This document shows, piece by piece, positions 1 to 5,686 of a stretch of 7,229 bases of DNA (positions are counted from its first letter, which is position 1; the number at the start of each line of letters is the position of its first letter). The notes below the pieces were generated by a model that worked only from the letters and a program-made list of their open reading frames with translations, was not told the DNA's origin and made no database searches. The translations under genes and the position numbers were made by a program. The stretch comes from DAMCAP01 sp964369265 (GTDB lineage: Bacteria > Bacillota > Clostridia > Oscillospirales > Ruminococcaceae), in assembly GCA_964369265.1 (NCBI GenBank), contig CAYJEV010000085.1, positions 1-7,229 of the forward strand, written 5' to 3'.

Positions 1-32
1 ATATCAAGGTTTCAAGCCGACTGCAAGTCATT

Positions 33-52
33 AAAAATGTCGCAAAGCGACA
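33..52 (-). terminator. Rho-independent terminator of the FapA-family gene
   Basis: Read on the minus strand, TGTCGC-TTT-GCGACA forms a 6-bp GC-rich stem with a three-base loop (a G-T wobble can extend it) followed directly by TTTTT. It lies about 65 bases beyond the stop codon of the FapA-family gene at 118, which is the expected position. The GTCGC core resembles palindromes in the right flank, so the terminator may derive from a dispersed repeat. Confidence 0.7.
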
Positions 53-60
53 CCAACACT

Positions 61-90
61 TTTCACTATTCACTTTTACCTTTTCACTTA
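61..90. repeat. Degenerate TTCACT-rich simple repeat
   Basis: The stretch is built from imperfect copies of TTCACTA/TTCACTT (starting near 62, 69 and 84). The 11-mer TTCACTATTCA at 62-72 recurs exactly, in the same orientation, at 7101-7111 in the right flank. In both places it lies close to a GTCGC/GCGAC palindrome. I infer a dispersed intergenic repeat family. No coding potential is seen here. Confidence 0.45.
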
Positions 91-117
91 AATAAACGGA
101 ATGCAGTGGAGATTATT

Positions 118-1866
118 TTAATATTGACCTGTTTTAATGCCGTCATCTGAATTATAAAACATAGTTTTATACATTGTTGTGCCAACTCTATATCGATTAT
201 TAGCAATAGATATGATTGTAGGCTGGAAGATAGTGCTTGCTTTTACAAACATATTTTTAGTGTTATACAGTTCTTTCTCAGCTATTTTAATTTTAATGCT
301 AAGCGCTCCCATCTTATCGTTATATAGCTTTTGTTGAGCTTTTAGTTGATTGATGATAATTCGCTTTGAAGGATCGCTTTCATCTCCAGGCTCGAACTGT
401 TCTAAGTTTTTAACAAGATGAGCAGCAGTAAGTTTAATAGTAGTGTATTCTTCTTTAAGTTGGGCAAAGGCAGCTCTCTCTTTTTTAGTCTTACCAAGGC
501 TGATTAAAGTCAGTCTTTCAGATTTACTGCCAATTATCTTCGCTTCAAGAGTTTTTGAGGTTAAGATTTTTCCTCCAACAATAATTCCTCTCTCTTTAGT
601 AACAACTATAGGACCTTCAGACTCAATCTCGCAGTTAATTATGCTGCCAGCGTTAACTCCACCAACAGAAGAAGCCTTGCAGTTCTCTAGGTATTTAGCC
701 TTAATCTCGCCTCCTGCTGTTATATTGCCAATTTCATCGCCGTTCATGCCCTGATGAATGACAATATCGCCGCCAGCAATTAAAGTGCATCCTTCAGCCA
801 AGCCTTTAATAAATATGCTTCCAGCAGCTCTTAATGTAAAGCCAGCCTTTACATCGCCTTTAACCAAAATATCCCCAACAAAATTTATATTGCCTGTTGA
901 GAAATCGACATCTCCAGAGGTTGTAAACTGTTTCTCGATGCTATATTTATTGTTTGATAATTGCAATCTTCCATCACAACTAGCGATGAGAAAAGCTCCA
1001 TCTTCGCTAAGCGCAGTGTTCTTTCCTCTTGGCACAATAGCAGCCTTTCCCATTTTTGCAGGTATAACTTCTCCAGTCACCTTAGTTCCATTTATGCCAT
1101 CTTGAGGGGGGATTATCTCGCAGATGACTGTATCGCTGGTTATGTTGTTAGTCATATTAAGCTCTTTATAGTCAACATTGCCTTGATCATCCTCGACAAA
1201 GTCTGGGGAGTGAGTAACTTCAATGCTGTGCAGAATAGTGCCATCTGTTCCATCAACTGGAAGAGTAGCTTCTGCAACTTTAGCATAAGTACAGTACTTT
1301 CTGTCTTTAGTTATCTGAGAAATAACGGACCTATTAACGCCGTGAACTATTTTATGTTCCTTCAAAAGCTCATCAATGCTTGAAATACTTATTTCAGCGC
1401 CGTCATTAACTGGTGGGAAAATAAATAAATACGCTTCTCTGCCAGTGGTGGCAATAGAAACATATGCTTTTGCATTGATTTTTTCGCTAAACTCTTCATG
1501 GTCATAGGCTTTAGCGATAGACTTTAGAAGGGTATGGAATTTTTTGATATGTATATTATCTTCTGTCATATAATCAATATCATAACCCAAATTGTGACAA
1601 ACCTTAAAAAGTAAGTCATTAGGATTAAACGCAGGCTTAGGAACTTTAATTGAAATCTCATTTAAAAAGCTCTGCATTTCTTCAAGTTTGTTTTCGCCTT
1701 CTGATTTTTCAGACTCTACAGCCTCTTCATGATTTTCTAGTATTTCAGCATCTGCGACAGCTTCCTCTAAAGGAGCTTCAACACCATCCTCAACATCTTC
1801 TTGCTTGCCACGATTTTTAAATTGCTCGTAAAGGGAAAATATTAAACTCTTTCTTTTTTCGCTCAT
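118..1866 (-). CDS. FapA/DUF342-family beta-solenoid protein with coiled coil
   Basis: A 582-residue cytoplasmic-type protein with no signal peptide or membrane segment. Residues about 20-65 are strongly acidic and low in complexity (runs of E, D and A). Residues about 130-315 fit the FapA N-terminal head, including the PVDGTDGT-like and PPQDGINGTKVTGE segments typical of DUF342. Residues about 318-455 are short glycine-punctuated strands (GDV, GNI, GDI, GGDI, GGEI, GGVNAGSI) characteristic of the right-handed beta solenoid. Residues about 460-545 are charged and heptad-like, consistent with the usual coiled coil, followed by a short tail. The ATG at 1866 is chosen because GGAGG lies five bases upstream. 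A TTG four codons earlier lies inside that ribosome binding site. The family is named for flagellar assembly protein A in Vibrio, but many members occur away from flagellar loci, and no flagellar gene is visible here. Its exact role is unknown, probably scaffolding or polymerisation linked to the envelope. Confidence 0.9.
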   Translation of the reverse strand: MSEKRKSLIFSLYEQFKNRGKQEDVEDGVEAPLEEAVADAEILENHEEAVESEKSEGENKLEEMQSFLNEISIKVPKPAFNPNDLLFKVCHNLGYDIDYMTEDNIHIKKFHTLLKSIAKAYDHEEFSEKINAKAYVSIATTGREAYLFIFPPVNDGAEISISSIDELLKEHKIVHGVNRSVISQITKDRKYCTYAKVAEATLPVDGTDGTILHSIEVTHSPDFVEDDQGNVDYKELNMTNNITSDTVICEIIPPQDGINGTKVTGEVIPAKMGKAAIVPRGKNTALSEDGAFLIASCDGRLQLSNNKYSIEKQFTTSGDVDFSTGNINFVGDILVKGDVKAGFTLRAAGSIFIKGLAEGCTLIAGGDIVIHQGMNGDEIGNITAGGEIKAKYLENCKASSVGGVNAGSIINCEIESEGPIVVTKERGIIVGGKILTSKTLEAKIIGSKSERLTLISLGKTKKERAAFAQLKEEYTTIKLTAAHLVKNLEQFEPGDESDPSKRIIINQLKAQQKLYNDKMGALSIKIKIAEKELYNTKNMFVKASTIFQPTIISIANNRYRVGTTMYKTMFYNSDDGIKTGQY

Positions 1867-1871
1867 ACTAA

Positions 1872-1876
1872 CCTCC
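1872..1876 (-). promoter_or_regulatory. Ribosome binding site that sets the FapA-gene start
   Basis: On the minus strand GGAGG is followed by TTAGT and then ATG at 1866. A TTG at 1878 is in frame, but it overlaps this ribosome binding site and has no Shine-Dalgarno sequence of its own, so the ATG is preferred. Confidence 0.8.
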
Positions 1877-1896
1877 AATCCATTAATCAGTTAATT

Positions 1897-1922
1897 CGCC
1901 AATACATTGCCTTGTACTGGCG
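1897..1922 (-). promoter_or_regulatory. Leader hairpin upstream of the FapA-family gene
   Basis: On the minus strand, arms CGCCAGTACA and TGTATTGGCG pair over ten base pairs with one G-U, around the six-base loop AGGCAA. The hairpin lies between the predicted transcription start (near 1970) and the ribosome binding site at 1872-1876. It has no U tract after it, so it is not a simple terminator. It could be an RNA stability or regulatory element, or a DNA operator read as a dyad. The pairing is visible in the sequence; the function is inferred. Confidence 0.5.
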
Positions 1923-1976
1923 GAGAATAATGATAAATATTTTGCTATCATTTTTGTTACTAAACTTATCACTTTA

Positions 1977-2005
1977 ATTATAATATAAAATGCCTTATTT
2001 TTCAA
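1977..2005 (-). promoter_or_regulatory. Sigma-A promoter of the FapA-family gene
   Basis: The minus strand shows TTGAAA (2005-2000), a 17-base spacer, then a perfect TATAAT (1982-1977). The predicted start is near 1970, giving a leader of roughly 100 bases that contains the hairpin at 1897-1922. The near-perfect match implies good basal transcription by the housekeeping sigma factor. Confidence 0.75.
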
Positions 2006-2064
2006 CATAAACACACCCTAATATTTTATGTCTCGCCAAAAATCAACATTAAAATTCTAGCTAC

Positions 2065-2093
2065 TTGCATAAAAAATTTAAGTGTGTTAGAAT
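2065..2093 (+). promoter_or_regulatory. Sigma-A promoter of the MATE transporter gene
   Basis: TTGCAT (2065-2070) and TAGAAT (2088-2093) are separated by 17 bases, and TG at 2085-2086 gives an extended -10. The promoter sits about 30 bases ahead of the ATG at 2125, so the leader is short, leaving little room for an RNA switch. GGAGG at 2113-2117 is the ribosome binding site. Confidence 0.7.
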
Positions 2094-2124
2094 TAAGGTT
2101 ATGATTAGATTTGGAGGAAACTAA

Positions 2125-3465
2125 ATGAAAGAAAATAAGATGGGTTCAGCGCCAATGCTAAGCCTAATAATATCAATGTCAATCCCAAGCATGATATCAA
2201 TGACTATTCAAGCTCTTTACAATATTGTAGATAGTGTGTTTGTTTCATATTATGCCCAAGAGGGATTAACTGCGATAACACTAGCCTTCCCTGTGCAGAT
2301 GTTGCAAATTGCTATTTCTGTCGGTACAGGTGTTGGCATAAACTCTTTTGTATCGCGAAAGCTAGGGGAGAAAAGAGGAGATTTAGCCAATATAGCTGCC
2401 TCATATGGATTATATTTAGGTATGCTTTGCTACATACCATTTATAGTGTTTGGGCTTTTCTTTGCTGATACATTCTCAGCAGCCTTTTCAGATACACCAG
2501 CAGTTATTGAAATGACTGCAAGTTACCTAAAAATTATCACAATCTTCTCTTTTGCTCAGCTAACACATATTGTTGCTGAAAAAACAGTGCAGGCGACAGG
2601 GAATATGGTTGAGCCTATGAAAGCTCATCTATTGGGTGCAATAACAAACATTATCCTCGATCCAATACTAATCTTTGGTTGGATTGGGGCGCCGAGAATG
2701 GGAATAGCTGGAGCAGCCGTTGCAACAGTTATTGGGCAGTGCCTAAGCATGACATACATGCTTTATGTGTTGTGGCATAAACAAAATATACTGAAAGTTA
2801 GCTATAAACAATTAAAGTTTAATAGCGAAATTCTAAAAGATATTTACGCTGTTGCGCTTCCATCAATTATAATGCAGTCGTTAGGAAGCTTTTTAGGTGT
2901 TTGCCTAAATGGAATACTTGCTGGATTTTCTGATGTTGCAGTTAATGTGCTTGGTGTATATAACAAGCTTCAATCCTTCTTGTTCATGCCTGTTTTTGGC
3001 TTAACTCAAGGACTAATGCCAATTATAGGATATAATTATGGTGCGAAAAATAAAGATAGAATGATAGAAGCATTGAAGAGGGGAACAGTAGTTGCGGTTT
3101 GCATAATGGCAGTTGGAACTGCTGGGTTTTGGATATTCCCAGAACTGCTCCTTGGCATATTTGATGCTGATGCTGCGCTTATAGAGATGGGCGTTCCAGC
3201 TCTTAGAAGCTTAAGCACCTGCTTTATGTTTGCTGGAGTTAACATTGTGTTTTCTGTTCTATTTCAGGCACTTGGAAATGGGCGTTATAGCATGTATATG
3301 AGCTTTTCAAGGCAGATGTTGGTGTTATTGCCAGTTGCTTATGTTATGTCTTTTATAGGACTTAACTATGTATGGTGGTCATTTTTCATAGCAGAGATTG
3401 TTTGTATAATATTGTGTTTATATTTTATGAAACGCATTTTTAGAGAGAAAATTGATGTTTTATAG
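2125..3465 (+). CDS. MATE-family multidrug/cation efflux transporter
   Basis: A 446-residue polytopic membrane protein of the length usual for MATE exporters, with about twelve hydrophobic segments in two homologous halves. These proteins extrude drugs or metabolites in exchange for Na+ or H+. Recognisable family motifs include VQATGN (154-159), the N..LDP.LIF..IG...MGI.GAA.AT..GQ block (175-205), GL.QGLMPIIGYNYGAKN in the second half (292-309) and QALGNGR (381-387). The pattern is closest to clostridial MepA/DinF-like members, but substrate cannot be deduced. The start is supported by GGAGG seven bases upstream and a good extended -10 promoter at 2065-2093. No regulator of the MarR or TetR type is adjacent. 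No clear terminator follows, so readthrough into trmB 71 bp downstream is possible. Confidence 0.93.
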   Translation: MKENKMGSAPMLSLIISMSIPSMISMTIQALYNIVDSVFVSYYAQEGLTAITLAFPVQMLQIAISVGTGVGINSFVSRKLGEKRGDLANIAASYGLYLGMLCYIPFIVFGLFFADTFSAAFSDTPAVIEMTASYLKIITIFSFAQLTHIVAEKTVQATGNMVEPMKAHLLGAITNIILDPILIFGWIGAPRMGIAGAAVATVIGQCLSMTYMLYVLWHKQNILKVSYKQLKFNSEILKDIYAVALPSIIMQSLGSFLGVCLNGILAGFSDVAVNVLGVYNKLQSFLFMPVFGLTQGLMPIIGYNYGAKNKDRMIEALKRGTVVAVCIMAVGTAGFWIFPELLLGIFDADAALIEMGVPALRSLSTCFMFAGVNIVFSVLFQALGNGRYSMYMSFSRQMLVLLPVAYVMSFIGLNYVWWSFFIAEIVCIILCLYFMKRIFREKIDVL

Positions 3466-3503
3466 TGGATTTTAGTATAAAATAAAGTTGAAATTACTTT
3501 TTG

Positions 3504-3509
3504 TATAAT
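3504..3509 (+). promoter_or_regulatory. Possible -10 element for trmB
   Basis: A perfect TATAAT lies 27 bases before the trmB ATG, but at the normal 17-base spacing the -35 position (AATAAA at 3481-3486) is poor, and TTGAAA at 3488-3493 is only ten bases away. It may be a weak internal promoter supplementing readthrough from the MATE gene, or chance in an AT-rich gap. Confidence 0.3.
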
Positions 3510-3536
3510 GATTATTAGAGATTAGGAGATAAAATA

Positions 3537-4184
3537 ATGAGAATGAGAAGAAAACCTTGGGCAAGGCCAGAATTAGATGCTTTTCCATATTTCGTTAAAC
3601 AACCAGCAGAGCTAAAGGGAAACTGGAAAGAGGAGTTTAGCAACAATAATCAAATTCATTTAGAGCTTGGTTGCGGTAAGGGCGTTTTTGTGGCGATAAT
3701 GGCAGCTGAAAACAAGGATGTTAACTATATCGCTATAGACATCAAAAGCGATGTGCTTGGTTATGCAAAGAGAGCATTAGAACGTGAAAATCCAGAGGGA
3801 ACTAACGCTAGAATAATGAGTTTTGAAATTGAGAAGATAGAAGAGATGCTTTCTAGCGAAGATGAAATCGCTCGCATATACATAAACTTCTGCAACCCTT
3901 GGCCAAAAGATAGGCATAAAAAGCATCGCCTAACCCATACAAGGCAGCTAACTAAATATCTTGCTTTTCTAAAGGATGATGGCGAGATATATTTTAAAAC
4001 AGATTCCGATATGTTGTTTGAGGAGTCTATTCCTTATTTTGAAGAGGCTGGAATGGAGATTACGACTATAACTTATGACCTTCATGCTTCTGACCTACCA
4101 AAGCAAGCAACAACTGAGCATGAAGAAATGTTCAGAAGAGAGGGAGTTCCAATTAAGTTTTTAATAGCAAAAAGAAAAAAATAA
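3537..4184 (+). CDS. trmB: tRNA (guanine-N7-)-methyltransferase (m7G46)
   Basis: A 215-residue class I SAM-dependent methyltransferase that forms 7-methylguanosine at position 46 in the variable loop of tRNAs, in the cytoplasm. The N terminus (MRMRRKPWARPELD) is typical of the family. The SAM-binding motif I is ELGCGKG (43-49), followed by the acidic strand end IAIDIK (65-70). The family signature is present as NFCNPWPKDRHKKHRLTH (117-134), and FKTDSD (153-158) and TTEHEEMF (192-199) match the C-terminal substrate-binding elements. The canonical DPWPK Asp is Asn here (N120), and the Tyr of the T.YE motif is His. The length is normal for bacterial TrmB. AGGAG eight bases before the ATG supports the start. 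It follows the MATE gene by 71 bp and is closed by a strong terminator. Confidence 0.96.
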   Translation: MRMRRKPWARPELDAFPYFVKQPAELKGNWKEEFSNNNQIHLELGCGKGVFVAIMAAENKDVNYIAIDIKSDVLGYAKRALERENPEGTNARIMSFEIEKIEEMLSSEDEIARIYINFCNPWPKDRHKKHRLTHTRQLTKYLAFLKDDGEIYFKTDSDMLFEESIPYFEEAGMEITTITYDLHASDLPKQATTEHEEMFRREGVPIKFLIAKRKK

Positions 4185-4207
4185 TGCCTAATTTATTATA
4201 ATATCCC

Positions 4208-4249
4208 AAAAAATCTGCGTTAGCTTTATAGCTTGACGCAGATTTTTTT
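4208..4249. terminator. Bidirectional rho-independent terminator
   Basis: Arms AAAAAATCTGCGT (4208-4220) and ACGCAGATTTTTT (4236-4248) are perfectly complementary around a 15-base loop that itself holds a short AGC/GCT pairing. The A tract on one side and the T tract on the other make it work in both directions, ending trmB on the plus strand and regulator A on the minus strand. It lies exactly between these convergent genes. Confidence 0.9.
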
Positions 4250-4261
4250 GTTTTTAATAGC

Positions 4262-5533
4262 TTAAGATAGCTTAAGCAGATATTTTTTTATTGGCCTGCC
4301 TCTAGTGCATGTGGTTTCTTGCTTTTCTAAAACAGCATACCCACTAATGAGCAAGCGGTTTATGACTCTATTTGCCGAACGTTTTGAAATTCCAAGATAA
4401 TTGCCTATTATCTCGCAGTCAATGAGCATATCCCCCACCATATCAGAAATTCCAATTATTTTTTGGATATACATAACAGAAAGCCCTGTTGTTTCGCTTA
4501 TTTTTTGCAGAAATGTTGTGTTTTCTCTGCTATAACTAAAGCTGAACTCATCTCCAATTGCTCCAACAACCTTTCCTTCTTGGGTAGTAATATAGCTTGA
4601 GCTTGTGGTCGGCTTCATTGAGGAGGCTTGTTCTAAAGATATCATAGCGTTATCGGAAGCAGACCCAACTCCTGCGCCAATTCCCCAGCCGATATGTGAA
4701 GGCAGATGTTTATCTTCTAAATAATCTATTAGTGGGTCGGTAGTATAGTTTTTAGTGAAGTTAGTAAAGAAGCGATTTTGTGTGACAATATGGCAGTTGT
4801 CTTTATTTCTGCTAGAAACAAAATGCGTTCCATGTATGGCTGTAAATTCAGATATGATTTGATGAAGCCTTGCTGTATCAGAAGCTTTAACTGGGGATAT
4901 AACTCCAACGACAGTAAGCCCTCCATTGACAGCTTCGGTTAGCGCTTTGTTTGTGATGTTACCTAGAGCCTCTGCTATAGTTTTAATTGAAGGCTGGATG
5001 TAGTAATACTTTATACCATATTCTTTAAGCGCAGCTGCGATGCTAGGGAGTGTTGTGACAATACATTCAACTTTACCATTATCATATAAGTCAACATGGT
5101 GTTTTAGAATTTCGTCAAGATTTAAGTTATCGCCCTTTGGTGTATATATAAAAGGTAGTTTTTTTTCTCCTAAGATAGGGGAAAGTTCATTGGCAAGCAT
5201 TTCTTTATCTAAAAAGTCAATTGATACTTTTGAAATATCAATTTTATCCACCACTATTATTCTAAGGAACAGCTCGTATATATCGGCTGCGCCAATGTTA
5301 AGAACTTCGAAAGGTATAGTGTCTTGTTCAACAGGAGCAGCGATATAGCTTCGATATCCACCATACATTATACCATCGAGCTTTTTTATATTATTGGAGA
5401 TTACATCTTTAACCTCATCATAGTTTCGATAAGAAAGATATACTATCTCGCATTTATCTTCAATCATAGCAACAGCTTCTGTTATATCGCTTAAAGCGAT
5501 ACCAGCTGTTATTGTACCGATAAGTGGCTTCAT
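4262..5533 (-). CDS. Regulator A: winged-helix regulator with degenerate cyclase-like domain
   Basis: A 423-residue soluble protein with no membrane segment. The N-terminal ~200 residues look like two similar alpha/beta lobes: LDGIMYGG...IPFEVLNI (52-80) and VECIVTTLPSIAAALKEYGIKYYYI (155-179). This layout recalls the PrpR N-terminal sensor fold. Residues about 205-310 resemble a nucleotide-cyclase/GGDEF or GTP cyclohydrolase III-like domain. The late glycine-rich signature IGWGIGAGVGSASDNA (281-296) is present, but the region where GGDEF would lie reads SSRNKDNC, so catalysis is unlikely. A helical linker leads to a C-terminal winged helix (about 370-423) with ISKRSANRVINRLL and the wing motif RGRP (411-414). 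AAGGAG six bases before the ATG supports the start. The divergent neighbour B is a paralogue. I infer a ligand-responsive transcription factor; ligand and targets are unknown. Confidence 0.72.
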   Translation of the reverse strand: MKPLIGTITAGIALSDITEAVAMIEDKCEIVYLSYRNYDEVKDVISNNIKKLDGIMYGGYRSYIAAPVEQDTIPFEVLNIGAADIYELFLRIIVVDKIDISKVSIDFLDKEMLANELSPILGEKKLPFIYTPKGDNLNLDEILKHHVDLYDNGKVECIVTTLPSIAAALKEYGIKYYYIQPSIKTIAEALGNITNKALTEAVNGGLTVVGVISPVKASDTARLHQIISEFTAIHGTHFVSSRNKDNCHIVTQNRFFTNFTKNYTTDPLIDYLEDKHLPSHIGWGIGAGVGSASDNAMISLEQASSMKPTTSSSYITTQEGKVVGAIGDEFSFSYSRENTTFLQKISETTGLSVMYIQKIIGISDMVGDMLIDCEIIGNYLGISKRSANRVINRLLISGYAVLEKQETTCTRGRPIKKYLLKLS

Positions 5534-5580
5534 TTCTTTCTCCTTTTTTGAAAAGTTGGGTAGCCAAAACTAAAAATATA

Positions 5581-5589
5581 TGTTATAAT
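5581..5589 (+). promoter_or_regulatory. Extended -10 promoter of regulator B
   Basis: TGTTATAAT is a perfect extended -10 (TGnTATAAT). No good -35 is present at 5561-5566 (TAGCCA), which is instead covered by the left GTAGCCA arm, so an activator or repressor could act there. The predicted start near 5596 gives a leader of about 90 bases. Confidence 0.6.
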
Positions 5590-5609
5590 CATAATGCTAA
5601 ATCGTTTAA
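5582..5609 (-). promoter_or_regulatory. Candidate promoter of regulator A
   Basis: On the minus strand TTAAAC (5609-5604) and TATAAC (5587-5582) are 16 bases apart, giving a leader of roughly 40 bases. The -10 overlaps the -10 of the oppositely oriented promoter for regulator B, so polymerase binding at the two would be mutually exclusive. The match is moderate, and TATGAT at 5593-5588 is an alternative. Confidence 0.4.
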
Positions 5610-5619
5610 TGGCTACAAA

Positions 5620-5636
5620 ATACAATGCTATTGTAT
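5620..5636. promoter_or_regulatory. 17-bp palindrome in the leader of regulator B
   Basis: ATACAAT-GCT-ATTGTAT is a perfect 7-bp inverted repeat with a three-base centre, lying between the promoter of B and its ribosome binding site. Size and symmetry fit a dimeric winged-helix or HTH operator that would act as a roadblock. As RNA it would make only a weak AU-rich hairpin. No T tract follows, so it is not a terminator. Confidence 0.5.
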
Positions 5637-5673
5637 CACATATATGTAGTAAAGTCTATATAAAACTGCTAAA

Positions 5674-5680
5674 AGGAGGG
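5674..5680 (+). promoter_or_regulatory. Ribosome binding site that sets the regulator B start
   Basis: AGGAGGG is followed by six bases and ATG at 5687. An in-frame ATG at 5594 would add 31 residues, but it lies next to the -10 element with no Shine-Dalgarno sequence. The product starting at 5687 (MIKIGLI) also aligns with the start of regulator A. Confidence 0.85.
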
Positions 5681-5686
5681 TTTCAT

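Larger units (their letters stand above)
5560..5616. promoter_or_regulatory. Putative operator pair GTAGCCA / TGGCTAC
   Basis: GTAGCCA (5560-5566) and TGGCTAC (5610-5616) are perfect inverted copies centred near 5588, almost exactly on the overlapping -10 elements of the divergent promoters. The arms are about 50 bp apart centre to centre, close to five helical turns, so bound dimers could face each other. The left copy is embedded in TTGG-GTAG-CCAA, itself partly palindromic. The arms are seen in the sequence; binding by regulators A or B is inferred. Confidence 0.45.

Noticed and set aside
443..1383. Several plus-strand open frames opposite the FapA-family gene
   Set aside because: They are antisense to a gene with clear family motifs, lack ribosome binding sites and encode no recognisable domain.
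1883..1951. A 22-codon upstream open reading frame in the FapA-gene leader (minus strand, starts MIAKYLSLF)
   Set aside because: It has no Shine-Dalgarno sequence before its ATG, its codons overlap the leader hairpin, and it resembles no known leader peptide. It is interesting only if conserved.
1929..1952. AATGATA / TATCATT inverted repeat in the FapA-gene leader
   Set aside because: A 7-bp AT-rich stem with a ten-base loop is common by chance at this composition. It is noted only because it lies beside the stronger hairpin.
5594..5686. A 31-residue N-terminal extension of regulator B from the ATG at 5594
   Set aside because: That ATG sits at the predicted transcription start without a ribosome binding site. 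AGGAGGG precedes the ATG at 5687, and the shorter protein aligns with regulator A from its first residues.
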